From contig NZ_CP126080.1 of the NCBI RefSeq assembly GCF_030122805.1, positions 40,001-96,000 on the forward strand: 56,000 nt of DNA, in the 5' to 3' direction. Both the position numbers and the translations under genes were made by a program. Source of the DNA: Mesobacillus sp. AQ2 (lineage in GTDB: Bacteria; Bacillota; Bacilli; Bacillales; Cytobacillaceae). The notes under the pieces are model-generated. The model did not search any database. It was given only the letters and a program-made list of their open reading frames with translations, and was not told where the DNA came from. Positions 19,381-29,154 of the stretch are shown here, piece after piece; within the stretch, counting starts at the first letter, position 1; every line of letters begins with the position of its first letter.

Positions 19381-19625
19381 GAACAATTAAAGTTCAACTC
19401 TAACCCTCAACAAATAGAATCGGATAATTTAACATTTATAATACAAAAACGTTTTCTATTAAGAAACTCAAAAAGAAAATAACAAGTAGTTTTTTAGAAA
19501 AAATTGTAGATTCGTCAATAGCTGAAAAGGCCTATTTTATAAGGGTTTGGGGAATTGTAAAGGCTTTCCCTATGAAAAAGTTCACAAAATTGACCTATTT
19601 TTTCAAAAAAATTTTCTTGTAAAAG
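19381..19625. other. AT-rich spacer upstream of spoVG
   Basis: About 245 bp of strongly AT-rich, non-coding sequence leading into the spoVG promoter. In B. subtilis the equivalent AT-rich upstream DNA is bound by AbrB; here that is inference only. Confidence 0.4.
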
Positions 19626-19653
19626 AAGGAGTTTTGATTTCAACGTGGAATTA
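19626..19653 (+). promoter_or_regulatory. Sigma-H promoter of spoVG
   Basis: -35 AAGGAGTTTT (19626-19635) and -10 GTGGAATTAT (19645-19654) with the spacing of the B. subtilis spoVG sigma-H promoter (AGGATTT, GTGGAATT). Confidence 0.75.
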
Positions 19654-19694
19654 TTTAACTAGAATTTTATCTATTTGTAAAGGTGGTGAACAGA

Positions 19695-19985
19695 ATGGAA
19701 GTAACTGACGTAAGATTACGCCGCGTTAATACAGATGGACGGATGAGAGCGATCGCTTCCATCACGCTTGACAACGAGTTTGTTGTCCATGATATCAGGG
19801 TGATTGATGGAAACAACGGCCTATTTGTTGCAATGCCAAGTAAGCGCACTCCTGATGGCGAGTTCCGTGATATCGCGCATCCGATCAACTCGGGTACACG
19901 CGGAAAGATTCAGGACGCTGTTTTGGCAGAGTACCACCGTTTGGGTGAATTGGAAGTTGAATTCGAAGAAGCTGGCGCTTCCTAG
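19695..19985 (+). CDS. spoVG: RNA-binding regulator SpoVG
   Basis: A 96-residue regulator, sporulation stage V protein G, which binds nucleic acid and affects asymmetric septation. Sequence [20 protein letters not shown] to the end [11 protein letters not shown] is close to the B. subtilis protein. ATG 19695 is chosen because AAAGGTGGTG lies 5-7 nt upstream and the homologue starts at MEVTDV; GTG 19683 is inside the RBS. Its upstream region has a sigma-H promoter and an AT-rich block, and a terminator follows. Confidence 0.98.
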   Translation: MEVTDVRLRRVNTDGRMRAIASITLDNEFVVHDIRVIDGNNGLFVAMPSKRTPDGEFRDIAHPINSGTRGKIQDAVLAEYHRLGELEVEFEEAGAS

Positions 19986-20006
19986 AACATAAAAGTGCAT
20001 AACATC

Positions 20007-20038
20007 AAGAGCCTGCTGCATAAGTTAGGCTCTTTTTT
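20007..20038 (+). terminator. Terminator of spoVG
   Basis: AAGAGCCT (20007-20014) with AGGCTCTT (20027-20034) and a T run. Confidence 0.88.
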
Positions 20039-20150
20039 ATTTCCCCGGTTTATCCGCAAGCTAAACCTATTCTCATAAAAATTTATCCATCTATTTGGAA
20101 AAATACCTTCCCCCCTAAACTGACAAATAATTGTACTTGTTCTTCTATTC

Positions 20151-20179
20151 TTGAAATGGCCGGCTATTTAAGATATATT
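20151..20179 (+). promoter_or_regulatory. Sigma-A promoter of glmU-prs
   Basis: TTGAAA (20151-20156), 17 bp, TATATT (20174-20179), 36 bp before glmU. Confidence 0.65.
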
Positions 20180-20214
20180 CGTAATGGATAAAAAGGTAAA
20201 TTGGAGGCCTGCTA

Positions 20215-21588
20215 ATGTCTAATCGTTATGCAATCATTTTAGCAGCCGGTCAGGGAACAAGAATGAAGTCCAAGTTGTATAAGGTGCTTCACCCTGTATG
20301 CGGCAAGCCAATGGTACAGCATGTAATTGACCAGGTGAAAAGTCTTGATATAAACGAAATCGTGACCATTGTCGGTCATGGCGCCGAAAAGGTGAAAGAG
20401 CAGCTTGGCGAGGATAGCCAGTATGCCTTGCAGGCGGAACAGCTGGGAACAGCCCATGCTGTACAGCAAGCGAGTGAAATGCTTGCAGATAGGGAAGGGG
20501 TCACCATTGTTGTCTGCGGTGATACTCCGCTGATTAAGGGAGAAACAATGGAAGCTCTTTTCAAGCACCATGAAGAGACAAGCGCCAAAGCGACCATCCT
20601 GACTGCAAGAGCGGAAGACCCAACTGGCTACGGCCGTATCGTCCGGAATGCAGAAGGCTTTGTCGAAAAAATTGTCGAGCACAAGGATGCGAATGAGCAG
20701 GAAAGAACCATCAATGAAATTAACACAGGTACGTACTGCTTCGATAACAAAATGCTATTCGAAGCGATCCAGAATGTATCAAATGATAATGTTCAGGGGG
20801 AATACTATCTTCCTGATGTCATCGAAATCCTGAAAAACCAGGGTGAAACTGTATCAGCATACGTTACGGATAATTTCGCTGAAACGCTTGGCGTAAATGA
20901 CCGTGTTGCACTTGCCGAGGCAGAGCGCACGATGAAAAAGCGAATCAATGAGTTCCATATGCGCAATGGTGTTTCGATTATCGATCCTGATAATAGCTAT
21001 ATTGGACCTGATGTATCAATCGGACAGGACACAGTCATTTTCCCGGGAACGACACTTTCCGGCAGCACAGTCATCGGATCTGAATGCCAGATTGGACCAA
21101 ATACTGAAATTAGCAGCTGTGAGATTGGAAACAATACAGTTATCCGTCAATCAGCGGCCTTTGACAGCAAGATTGGCTCTGAAGTCAATATTGGGCCTTT
21201 TGCACATATCAGGCCTGCTTCTGATATCCATGATGAAGTGAAGATCGGCAATTTCGTCGAAATTAAAAAAGCGGTATTCGGCAAAGGAAGCAAGGCTTCC
21301 CACCTGAGCTATATCGGTGATGCAGAAGTTGGCGCTGATGTGAATATCGGCTGCGGATCGATCACAGTGAATTATGATGGCAAAAATAAATTCCTGACCA
21401 AGATTGAGGATGGCGTATTCATTGGCTGTAATTCAAATCTTGTTGCACCAGTGAAAATCGGCAAAGGCGCATATGTTGCGGCCGGTTCGACGATCACTGA
21501 AGATGTCCCAGGTGAAGCACTTGCGGTAGCACGTGCCCGCCAAGTCAACAAAGAAGATTATGTAGGGAAAATGAACGTAAAGAAATAA
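20215..21588 (+). CDS. glmU: Bifunctional UDP-N-acetylglucosamine pyrophosphorylase / glucosamine-1-phosphate N-acetyltransferase
   Basis: Makes UDP-GlcNAc for peptidoglycan and teichoic acids (gcaD in B. subtilis). The 457-residue protein has an N-terminal nucleotidyltransferase domain with [19 protein letters not shown] (~7-25) and VCGDTPLI (~100-107), then a left-handed beta-helix acetyltransferase domain of hexapeptide repeats from ~residue 250, with [18 protein letters not shown] and INVYDGKNK-like active-site elements. RBS GGAGG. It is followed 18 bp later by prs, the conserved pair. Confidence 0.98.
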   Translation: MSNRYAIILAAGQGTRMKSKLYKVLHPVCGKPMVQHVIDQVKSLDINEIVTIVGHGAEKVKEQLGEDSQYALQAEQLGTAHAVQQASEMLADREGVTIVVCGDTPLIKGETMEALFKHHEETSAKATILTARAEDPTGYGRIVRNAEGFVEKIVEHKDANEQERTINEINTGTYCFDNKMLFEAIQNVSNDNVQGEYYLPDVIEILKNQGETVSAYVTDNFAETLGVNDRVALAEAERTMKKRINEFHMRNGVSIIDPDNSYIGPDVSIGQDTVIFPGTTLSGSTVIGSECQIGPNTEISSCEIGNNTVIRQSAAFDSKIGSEVNIGPFAHIRPASDIHDEVKIGNFVEIKKAVFGKGSKASHLSYIGDAEVGADVNIGCGSITVNYDGKNKFLTKIEDGVFIGCNSNLVAPVKIGKGAYVAAGSTITEDVPGEALAVARARQVNKEDYVGKMNVKK

Positions 21589-21606
21589 GAGTCTTGGAGG
21601 TCCCCA

Positions 21607-22563
21607 ATGTCAAACCAGTATCTTGATCCAAATTTGAAGGTTTTTTCACTTAACTCAAACGTAGAACTAGCCCAGGAAATCGCGCAAGTCATCGGAGTCG
21701 AGCTCGGAAAATGTTCTGTATCCCAGTTCAGCGATGGAGAAATCCAGATCAATATCGAAGAAAGTATCCGTGGCTGTGATGTATATGTCATCCAGTCTAC
21801 CAGCTCTCCAGTAAATGAGAACATCATGGAATTGCTGATCATGATTGATGCATTGAAGCGTGCATCAGCTAAAACAATCAATATTGTTATGCCTTATTAT
21901 GGATATGCACGTCAGGACCGCAAAGCCCGTGCCCGTGAACCAATCACAGCTAAGCTTGTAGCGAACCTGCTTGAGACTGCCGGTGCTACCCGCGTAATCA
22001 CGCTTGATCTTCACGCTCCGCAAATTCAGGGCTTCTTCGATATTCCAATCGATCACCTGATGGGTGTGCCAATTCTTTCTGAACACTTCAAAAGCAAGGA
22101 ATTGAATGGCGACGTCGTCATTGTTTCTCCTGACCATGGCGGAGTTACTCGTGCAAGAAAGATGGCTGAAAGGCTGAAAGCGCCGATTGCGATCATCGAT
22201 AAGCGCCGTCCAAAGCCGAATGTTGCTGAAGTTATGAATATCGTTGGTAACATCGAAGGCAAGATTGCGATCCTGATTGATGATATCATTGATACAGCCG
22301 GCACCATTACATTAGCGGCAAATGCCCTCGTTGAGAATGGAGCACTAGAAGTGTACGCTTGCTGTACGCACCCTGTATTGTCAGGTCCGGCGATTGAGCG
22401 TATCGAAAACTCTAAGATTAAAGAACTGGTAGTGACAAATACAATTGCGCTTCCGGAAGAAAAGCGCATTGGAAAGATCGATCAGCTGTCTGTTGCTCCA
22501 CTGATTGGGGAAGCGATTATCCGCGTCCACGAAGAGCAATCCGTCAGCACATTGTTTGATTGA
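21607..22563 (+). CDS. prs: Ribose-phosphate pyrophosphokinase
   Basis: Makes PRPP from ribose-5-phosphate and ATP for purine, pyrimidine, His and Trp synthesis. The 318-residue class I enzyme has [16 protein letters not shown] (~39-54), the signature [18 protein letters not shown] (~136-153), [11 protein letters not shown] (~176-186) and the PRPP loop [11 protein letters not shown] (~222-232). RBS TTGGAGG. It is co-transcribed with glmU; the hexamer is allosterically controlled in the family. Confidence 0.98.
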   Translation: MSNQYLDPNLKVFSLNSNVELAQEIAQVIGVELGKCSVSQFSDGEIQINIEESIRGCDVYVIQSTSSPVNENIMELLIMIDALKRASAKTINIVMPYYGYARQDRKARAREPITAKLVANLLETAGATRVITLDLHAPQIQGFFDIPIDHLMGVPILSEHFKSKELNGDVVIVSPDHGGVTRARKMAERLKAPIAIIDKRRPKPNVAEVMNIVGNIEGKIAILIDDIIDTAGTITLAANALVENGALEVYACCTHPVLSGPAIERIENSKIKELVVTNTIALPEEKRIGKIDQLSVAPLIGEAIIRVHEEQSVSTLFD

Positions 22564-22582
22564 TTTTATAAAGGGATTACAG

Positions 22583-22602
22583 GTTTGCCAATCGGCAAGC
22601 CT
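22583..22602 (+). terminator. Probable terminator of glmU-prs
   Basis: GGTTTGCC pairs with GGCAAGCC (one G-T) around an AATC loop; the following sequence TACTCTTGTTTCTG is only moderately T-rich. Confidence 0.5.
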
Positions 22603-22633
22603 ACTCTTGTTTCTGATTGCTTTTACAAACGAA

Positions 22634-22663
22634 CTGGGCTAACCAATGCGCTTCCGCTTTTTC
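22634..22663. repeat. Remnant of the dispersed repeat 3' end
   Basis: GGGCTAACCAATGCGCTT followed by CCGCTTTTTC resembles the last ~30 bp of the dispersed repeat (GGGCTGACCAAGGCGCTT, then TCGCTTTTC). The remainder of the element is absent. Confidence 0.5.
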
Positions 22664-22704
22664 ATGCCTTTCCGCAGGAGAAGATGAAGCTGCCAAGATA
22701 AGCA

Positions 22705-23310
22705 CGTTATTGTGACAGGTTTTAAGGATAAAGGTCCAAAGCTGTCAAAAAACCCTCGTTATTGTGACAGGTTTTAAGGATAAAGGGTCAAGGCTGTCAA
22801 GAAACCCTCGTTATTGTGACAGGTTTTAAGGATAAAGGGTCAAAGCTGTCAAGAAACCCTCGTTATTGTGACAGGTTTTAAGGATAAGGGTCCAAAGCTG
22901 TCAAAAAAACCTCGTTATTGTGACAGGTTTTAAGGATAAAGGGTCAAGGCTGTCAAGAAACCCTCGTTATTGTGACAGGTTTTAAGGATAAAGGTCCAAA
23001 GCTGTCAAAAAACCCTCGTTATTGTGACAGGTTTTAAGGATAAAGGTCCAAAGCTGTCAAGAAACCCTCGTTATTGTGACAGGTTTTAAGGACAAAGGGT
23101 CAAAGCTGTCAAGAAACCCTCGTTATTGTGACAGGTTTTAAGGATAAAGGGTCAAAGCTGTCAAGAAACCTTCGTTATTGTGACAGGTTTTAAGGATAAA
23201 GGGTCAAGGCTGTCAAGAAACCCTCGTTATTGTGACAGGTTTTAAGGACAAAGGGTCAAAGCTGTCAAGAAACCCTCGTTATTGTGACAGGTTTTAAAGA
23301 TAAAGGATCA
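22705..23310. repeat. Tandem array, twelve units of exactly 52 bp
   Basis: TGTGACAG recurs at 22711, 22763, 22815, 22867, 22919, 22971, 23023, 23075, 23127, 23179, 23231 and 23283: every spacing is 52 bp. Each unit also has the same word inverted, CTGTCA, about 29 bp further on, so TGACAG alternates in orientation along the array. Units differ at a few positions (GGATAAA or GGACAAA; AAAG or AAGG before CTGTC). Indels such as AAGGTCC/AAGGGTC are compensated so the 52-bp period is kept. The last unit is diverged. Confidence 0.95.
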
Positions 23311-23366
23311 AACCTCTCAAGAACCTGAAGCAATTTACTGTGCAGAGCGAAAGGGCCATGTTAATA

Positions 23367-23394
23367 AAAGCGTTTTAAAAAAGTAAAACGTTTA
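23367..23394. promoter_or_regulatory. Imperfect palindrome overlapping the ctc promoter
   Basis: TAAAAGCGTTTTA and TAAAACGTTTA flank AAAAAG, reaching into the -35 element of the ctc promoter. It could be an operator or cruciform; no T tract makes a terminator unlikely. Confidence 0.4.
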
Positions 23395-23415
23395 GACCTT
23401 CCTGTTTTGGGGCAT
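23390..23415 (+). promoter_or_regulatory. Sigma-B-like promoter of ctc
   Basis: GTTTAG (23390-23395), 14 bp, GGGCAT (23410-23415). The B. subtilis sigma-B promoter of ctc has GTTTAA, 14 bp, GGGTAT; each hexamer here differs by one base. Confidence 0.65.
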
Positions 23416-23460
23416 TTTTTATATAGACAAGTACTAACGAAATAGGAAGGGGACAAAATC

Positions 23461-24093
23461 ATGGGTGCATTATTGAAAGCAAATGAACGCACAAATGCTC
23501 AACGTTCTGCCTTGAGGAAATTACGTCAAGAGGGGAAAATCCCGGCTGTCGTATACGGAAGGAATACAGAAAATCAGTCGATTTATATTGACAGTATCGA
23601 ATTTATTAAAACGATTCGTGAAAATGGCAGAAATGGTGTTATATCGCTTGATGTCAATGGCAAACAGCAGGACGTCATGCTTACTGATTACCATCAGGAC
23701 CATGTTAAAAATGAAATTTTGCATGCGGATTTTCTTGCGGTGGACAAGAGTTCTAAGGTGCATACGAGCGTCAGGGTGAACCTGGTCGGCGAGGCAGCGG
23801 GTGTGAAGGATGGAGGCGTCCTTCAGCAGCCGCTCCATGAGGTGAATATCACAGCGACACCGGGAAATATTCCGGATTCGATCGATGTGGATGTCACGAA
23901 CCTTCAGGTCGGAGAGAATTTGACTCTGGCTGATGTTAAAACAGGAAACTATGAATTAAATGATGATGAAAGCACGGTAATCGTTTCAATCCTTCCTCCT
24001 AAGGTGGAAGAAGAAATCAACTCCGGTGAAGAACAAGAACCAGGAGACCCTGAAAATGAAGAAGGAAGAGAAACGGAAGCAAGCGGAGAATAA
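23461..24093 (+). CDS. ctc: Ribosomal protein bL25/general stress protein Ctc
   Basis: Ribosome-associated bL25 of the CTC (TL5) subfamily binding 5S rRNA; in Bacillus it is induced by general stress through sigma-B. The 210-residue protein has an N-terminal L25 beta-barrel (~1-95, LRKLRQEGKIPAVVYG at ~19-34), a TL5-type C-terminal domain (~100-185) and a very acidic tail (186-210, rich in Glu, Gly and Pro). RBS GGAAGGGG. A sigma-B-like promoter is 46 bp upstream of the ATG. Confidence 0.96.
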   Translation: MGALLKANERTNAQRSALRKLRQEGKIPAVVYGRNTENQSIYIDSIEFIKTIRENGRNGVISLDVNGKQQDVMLTDYHQDHVKNEILHADFLAVDKSSKVHTSVRVNLVGEAAGVKDGGVLQQPLHEVNITATPGNIPDSIDVDVTNLQVGENLTLADVKTGNYELNDDESTVIVSILPPKVEEEINSGEEQEPGDPENEEGRETEASGE

Positions 24094-24103
24094 AGATGCA
24101 ATG

Positions 24104-24134
24104 GACGTAGCCTGAAAGGGTTACGTCTTTTGCG
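24104..24134 (+). terminator. Terminator of ctc
   Basis: GACGTAGCC pairs with GGGTTACGTC with one bulge; followed by TTTTGCGGTTTTC. Confidence 0.6.
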
Positions 24135-24229
24135 GTTTTCATGTACATTAGAAAAGGATGGTTTTTCTGGCAGCCCCTGCATCGAGGGGAAGCCTAAAAC
24201 CTTAAGTTTTTGGTTAGGGGTGTGGAAAG

Positions 24230-24790
24230 TTGAAATTATTCGTGGGGCTTGGGAATCCAGGAAGACAATATGACCAGACTAGGCATAATATCGGCTTTGA
24301 GGTCATTGATGAATTATCCAAACGGTGGAATATCCCGTTGGATCAGGCAAAACATAAAGGGCTTTATGGAAAGGGATTTGTGGGCGGAGAAAAGGTCATT
24401 CTTTTGAAGCCGTTAACCTATATGAATCTGTCTGGTGAATCAATCAGGGCGGTTATGGATTTTTATGATATAGATGTGGAAGATTTAGTCGTGATTTACG
24501 ATGACCTGGATATGCCTACAGGCAGGATTCGTTTGCGTCAAAAGGGCAGTGCAGGGGGCCATAATGGAATAAAATCCACTATCGCCCATACAGGCACACA
24601 GGAATTCAAAAGGATCAGGGTGGGCATAAGCCGTCCGACGAATGGAATGGCGATCACGGATTGGGTGCTTGGCCGTTTTACCGCAGAGGAGAAGGACCAG
24701 ATGAATGAAGCTGTGGTGAAATCCGCAGATGCTTGTGAAGCATGGATCAAGAAGCCGTTCCTGGAAGTCATGAATACGTTTAATCAGTAA
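24230..24790 (+). CDS. pth: Peptidyl-tRNA hydrolase
   Basis: Releases tRNA from prematurely dissociated peptidyl-tRNA (spoVC in B. subtilis). The 186-residue protein has FVGLGNPG (4-11), the catalytic His in [11 protein letters not shown] (H19), [14 protein letters not shown] (~92-105) and [11 protein letters not shown] (~108-118). The start is TTG 24230: it gives the family N-terminus [11 protein letters not shown] and lies after AGGGGTG; there is no nearer in-frame ATG upstream. Leader DNA has an inverted CCTAAAAC/GGTTAGGGG-like region, not certain. Confidence 0.97.
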   Translation: MKLFVGLGNPGRQYDQTRHNIGFEVIDELSKRWNIPLDQAKHKGLYGKGFVGGEKVILLKPLTYMNLSGESIRAVMDFYDIDVEDLVVIYDDLDMPTGRIRLRQKGSAGGHNGIKSTIAHTGTQEFKRIRVGISRPTNGMAITDWVLGRFTAEEKDQMNEAVVKSADACEAWIKKPFLEVMNTFNQ

Positions 24791-24839
24791 AATACATCAG
24801 GGAAGAGAGTACACGAAATCATTTCAATCTTCTGATTAA

Positions 24840-24869
24840 GTAATATAATGTTAAAATAGAATCATACAA
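24840..24869 (+). promoter_or_regulatory. Candidate forespore (sigma-F/G) promoter of fin
   Basis: GTAATA (24840-24845), 17 bp, CATACAA (24863-24869) resembles the sigma-G class -10 CATACTA. fin is transcribed by sigma-F and sigma-G in B. subtilis. Confidence 0.5.
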
Positions 24870-24938
24870 TAGGCTAAGTGCATAAGTTCCTCACAACGGG
24901 TCAATAATGAATAATGACTTAAATTGGGAGGGACGGGC

Positions 24939-25169
24939 ATGGCTATACATTATCATTGCCGTCATTGCGGCACGAATATTGGCTCATTGGACAGGTTGTC
25001 TGTCCACAGTGAAAGCTTAGGGTTGCACAAGCTGACAGAGGAAGAACGCCAGGAAATGGTTTCTTACTCAGGTGATGGCGACATTCATATAAAATCGATT
25101 TGTGAAGATTGTCAGGAAGCCCTGGAACGCAACCCGGACTTCCACCAGCATGACTACCTGATTCACTGA
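24939..25169 (+). CDS. fin: Anti-sigma-F factor Fin
   Basis: Forespore protein (YabK) that inhibits sigma-F so that sigma-G can take over. The 76-residue product has two zinc-type CxxC pairs, CRHC (~7-10) and CEDC (~59-62), and matches the length and pattern of the B. subtilis protein (MAxHYxCRHC). ATG 24939 has TTGGGAGGGAC upstream; TTG 24924 in frame is inside the RBS. It sits between pth and mfd as in B. subtilis. Confidence 0.95.
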   Translation: MAIHYHCRHCGTNIGSLDRLSVHSESLGLHKLTEEERQEMVSYSGDGDIHIKSICEDCQEALERNPDFHQHDYLIH

Positions 25170-25352
25170 CAAGCTTTGGATTCCACATCCAAAGCATTTT
25201 TCTGTTTACAATATTCACTATCTTGAAGTGATCATAGGCTCTGATCAGCCGGTTTCTCTTAAACCGTTAGACCCGGAATGAATATCAACAGCCATGTTTA
25301 ATAAAGCCAAGTTAAAAGATTAGGATTTTTAAAAAGAGAGGGAGAGGTTTGG

Positions 25353-28300
25353 ATGCAGGGGCTGAAAGCTCTTTTTAGTCATCAGGATGATGTCCAATCT
25401 GTCATTTCCGGAATGGATGCGGGTCTCAGGGAACAGCTCGTTGCAGGCCTGTCCGGTTCGGCAAGGACGGTTTTTTTAGCGGCGATTTACGAACAGACGA
25501 AGCGTCCCGTCCTGATTGTGACACATAATTTATTGCAAGCTCAAAAGCTATATGATGACATGGTGAATTTAGTAGGGGAAAATGACGTCTATCTTTATCC
25601 CGCCAATGAACTGATTGCTGCTGAAATCAGCATATCCAGTCCTGAGCTTAAGGCGCAGCGGATCGAAGCCTTGAATCATTGGAGCAAAAAGAAAACGGGG
25701 ATTGTGATTGTCCCAATGGCGGGTTTGAGAAAACTACTGCCACCGAAGGAGCTTTGGTCAAAATTCCAGATGTCATTTAAGGTTGGCGAAGAAATTGAAC
25801 TGGAATCCATATTGAACCGCTTCGTCAGCATGGGCTATGTACGGGCGGAAATGGTGTCCGCCCCTGGGGAATTCAGTGTCCGCGGCGGAATCATTGATAT
25901 CTACCCGCTTACTTCTTCGGATCCGATCAGGATCGAACTGTTTGACACGGAGGTAGATTCAATCCGGACGTTCTCGCTTGAGGATCAGCGGTCAAAGGAA
26001 AAAATGAAAGCCGTGGCGATCGGGCCTGCGACGGAAAACCCGATAGAGCATGAACAGCTGGACCGGATGGTTTCAGGCATCAAGGAAGGCCTGGCGAAAA
26101 GCCTTAAAAAGCTCAAGGATGACAAAGCGAAGACGCTGATGTCACAGAATATCGGCTATGAACTGGAACAGCTCCGCAACGGGCAAAAACCGGATCAAGT
26201 GTTCAAATACTTATCGATTGCATACGAAAAGCCTCAAAGTTTAATAGATTACTTGCCGTCGAATGGTTTTCTGTTTATTGATGAAATCAGCAGGGTGCAG
26301 GAGATGAACGAGTCGCTCAGCAAGGAAGAAGCGGAATGGTATACAAGCCTCCTGGGCGAAGGGCAGATCATCCATGATTTGAAAATTTCTCACCATCTTC
26401 CTGACTTGATGAGTAAAACCCAAAAGCCAATTGTCTATTTATCGTTATTTTTACGGCATGTGCCAAACACGAGTCCGCAGAATATCATCAATATCTCCTG
26501 CAAACCGATGCAGAACTTCCATGGGCAGATGAATGTGCTGAAAGGCGAAGTCGACCGTTGGCGCAAAGGGAATTATGCAGTCATTTTTGTCGGTCCGGAT
26601 GCCGAAAGGGTGAAGAAGCTCGAGCGTGTCCTCGAAGACTATGAGATTGATGCGGTAAAGGTGGGCAGCAAGCAGGAATTGCTGCCAGGGAAGGTGCAGA
26701 TCATCCAGGGAAGCCTGAATACCGGCTTCGAATTCCCGATCCAAAAGATTGCCGTGATCACGGAAGAGGAGCTTTTCAACAAGAAAACAAAGAAGCCGGC
26801 AAGACGGCAGAAGCTTTCGAATGCAGAGCGGATCAAAAGCTATTCAGAACTGAAAATCGGCGACTATGTCGTCCATGTCAATCATGGAATCGGGAAATAC
26901 CTTGGCATTGAAACGCTTGTCATCAATGGTGTCCATAAGGATTATCTTCACATCCGCTATCAAGGGACGGATAAGCTGTATGTCCCTGTAGAGCAGATTG
27001 ACCTTGTCCAGAAGTATGTGGGCTCTGAAGGGAAAGAGCCAAAGGTCTACAAGTTGGGCGGAAGCGACTGGAAGCGTGTCAAGAGCAAGGTGCAATCCTC
27101 TGTCCAGGATATTGCCGATGATCTGATCAAGCTATACGCAGAGCGTGAGGCGAGTGTCGGCCATGCTTATTCACCGGATGGCGAAATGCAGCGCGATTTT
27201 GAATCGTCCTTCCCCTATCAGGAAACAGAGGACCAAATCCGTTCCATCCATGAAATCAAGCGGGATATGGAGCGTGAAAGACCGATGGACCGCCTGCTGT
27301 GCGGAGATGTTGGCTATGGGAAAACAGAGGTGGCCATCAGGGCAGCATTCAAAGCAATTGCAGACGGGAAGCAGGTCGCATTCCTCGTGCCAACGACCAT
27401 CCTGGCACAACAGCATTATGAAACACTTCGTGAAAGGTTCCAGGACTTCCCGATCAATATTGGCCTGATGAGCAGGTTCCGCACACGCAAGCAGCAAACG
27501 GAGACAATCAAGGGCTTGAAAGCGGGAAGCGTCGATATTGTCGTCGGTACCCACAGGCTTTTATCAAAGGAAATCACTTATCGTGACTTGGGCTTGCTGA
27601 TCATCGATGAAGAACAGCGGTTTGGGGTCACCCATAAAGAAAAGATCAAGCAACTGAAGACGAATGTCGATGTCCTAACATTGACAGCGACGCCGATCCC
27701 GAGAACGCTGCATATGTCGATGCTTGGAGTCAGGGACCTGTCCGTCATCGAAACACCGCCGGAAAACCGTTTCCCTGTCCAGACATATGTCATGGAATAT
27801 AACGGGGGACTCGTCCGTGAAGCGATTGAACGGGAACTGGCGAGGGACGGACAAGTATACTTCCTATATAACCGTGTCGAGGACATTGAACGGAAAGCAG
27901 AAGAGATTTCCATGCTCGTCCCGGATGCACGCGTTACGTTTGCCCACGGCCGGATGACTGAAAATGAACTTGAATCGGTGATGCTTGGTTTCCTTGAAGG
28001 TGAATACGATGTCCTTGTCAGTACGACGATCATCGAAACAGGTGTGGATATCCCGAATGTGAACACCTTGATTGTTTATGATGCCGATAAAATGGGACTT
28101 TCCCAGCTATACCAGCTGCGTGGAAGGGTTGGACGCTCCAACAGGGTGGCCTATGCCTATTTCACCTACAGGAAGGACAAAATTCTTACTGAAGTGGCGG
28201 AAAAGCGCCTGCAGGCCATCAAGGAGTTCACTGAACTCGGCTCCGGGTTTAAAATCGCGATGCGTGACCTGTCGATCCGCGGTGCCGGAAATCTGCTTGG

Positions 28301-28889
28301 TGCCCAGCAGCATGGCTTCATTGATTCAGTCGGTTTTGATCTATATTCACAAATGCTCAAGGAAGCCATCGAAGAACGCAAGCCTGAAAAAGAACAGATT
28401 CGCAAGCCTTCAATTGAAATCGACCTGGAGCTTGATGCCTATATCCCGGACAGCTATATTTCCGATGGCCATCAAAAAATCGAAATGTATAAGCGATTCC
28501 GCGGTATCGAGACATTGAAGGATATCGATGAATTGAAAGAAGAGATCACCGACCGCTTTGGGGATTATCCGCAGGAGGTTGGAACCTTATTCAAGGTGGC
28601 AGAGCTTAAGGTATATGCCATTACCGCAGGAGTGGAATCAATCAAACAGGCGAAGCAGGATGTGACGATCCTGTTATCAGAGGATGGAAGCACCCGGATT
28701 GACGGACAGAAGGTATTCAAGCTGAGCAGCAAGTACAGGAATGCTGTCGGGCTTGGCATGGAAGGCAACAAGCTAAAGATGGTTGTCCATACAAAAGCAT
28801 TGAAGGACAATCGTTGGTTCGACATTACTTTCGAGATGGTTAAGGGACTGCACGACTCCCAAAAGGAACAGGAAAATACAGTATCCTGA
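25353..28889 (+). CDS. mfd: Transcription-repair coupling factor Mfd
   Basis: SF2 DNA translocase that removes stalled RNA polymerase and recruits UvrA. The 1178 residues contain a UvrB-like N-terminal module (~1-350; SGSARTVFLAA, EFSVRGGIIDIYP), an RNA polymerase-interacting CarD-like domain (~490-560; GDYVVHVNHGIGKYLG), translocase motif I GDVGYGKTE (~650), the DEEQ box in IIDEEQRFGV (~750), a TRG region (QLRGRVGRS, ~925-933), and the C-terminal UvrA-contact domain. Length is as in B. subtilis. RBS AGAGGGAGAGG. Confidence 0.99.
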   Translation: MQGLKALFSHQDDVQSVISGMDAGLREQLVAGLSGSARTVFLAAIYEQTKRPVLIVTHNLLQAQKLYDDMVNLVGENDVYLYPANELIAAEISISSPELKAQRIEALNHWSKKKTGIVIVPMAGLRKLLPPKELWSKFQMSFKVGEEIELESILNRFVSMGYVRAEMVSAPGEFSVRGGIIDIYPLTSSDPIRIELFDTEVDSIRTFSLEDQRSKEKMKAVAIGPATENPIEHEQLDRMVSGIKEGLAKSLKKLKDDKAKTLMSQNIGYELEQLRNGQKPDQVFKYLSIAYEKPQSLIDYLPSNGFLFIDEISRVQEMNESLSKEEAEWYTSLLGEGQIIHDLKISHHLPDLMSKTQKPIVYLSLFLRHVPNTSPQNIINISCKPMQNFHGQMNVLKGEVDRWRKGNYAVIFVGPDAERVKKLERVLEDYEIDAVKVGSKQELLPGKVQIIQGSLNTGFEFPIQKIAVITEEELFNKKTKKPARRQKLSNAERIKSYSELKIGDYVVHVNHGIGKYLGIETLVINGVHKDYLHIRYQGTDKLYVPVEQIDLVQKYVGSEGKEPKVYKLGGSDWKRVKSKVQSSVQDIADDLIKLYAEREASVGHAYSPDGEMQRDFESSFPYQETEDQIRSIHEIKRDMERERPMDRLLCGDVGYGKTEVAIRAAFKAIADGKQVAFLVPTTILAQQHYETLRERFQDFPINIGLMSRFRTRKQQTETIKGLKAGSVDIVVGTHRLLSKEITYRDLGLLIIDEEQRFGVTHKEKIKQLKTNVDVLTLTATPIPRTLHMSMLGVRDLSVIETPPENRFPVQTYVMEYNGGLVREAIERELARDGQVYFLYNRVEDIERKAEEISMLVPDARVTFAHGRMTENELESVMLGFLEGEYDVLVSTTIIETGVDIPNVNTLIVYDADKMGLSQLYQLRGRVGRSNRVAYAYFTYRKDKILTEVAEKRLQAIKEFTELGSGFKIAMRDLSIRGAGNLLGAQQHGFIDSVGFDLYSQMLKEAIEERKPEKEQIRKPSIEIDLELDAYIPDSYISDGHQKIEMYKRFRGIETLKDIDELKEEITDRFGDYPQEVGTLFKVAELKVYAITAGVESIKQAKQDVTILLSEDGSTRIDGQKVFKLSSKYRNAVGLGMEGNKLKMVVHTKALKDNRWFDITFEMVKGLHDSQKEQENTVS

Positions 28890-29040
28890 TATGTGGAAAT
28901 ATTTTGTAATACAAATGTAAAACAAGAAGGTGTTTCAAAAAAGATAGACAAGGGTAATTTTTGTGTGTACGCAAAAGTTGACTGGAAGGTTTATCCGTTT
29001 TTGGCACCTTTATCACTTCAAAGAAAATAATGATGAGAAG

Positions 29041-29070
29041 TGTATAGAACTTTCCATATGAAAGATACTA
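29041..29070 (+). promoter_or_regulatory. Sigma-G promoter of spoVT
   Basis: TGTATA (29041-29046), 17 bp, GATACTA (29064-29070) closely fits sigma-G (TGNATA / CATACTA). spoVT is a sigma-G gene in B. subtilis. Confidence 0.75.
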
Positions 29071-29154
29071 AGTTCAAATCTTGGTAAAGATGATGAATAA
29101 AGCCATTATCGCTACCAAAAAAATAATCATCAGATGAAAGTGAGGCAACGTTGG

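Noticed and set aside
22705..23310. Possible CRISPR array
   Set aside because: Units are near-identical over all 52 bp; no variable spacers and no cas genes.
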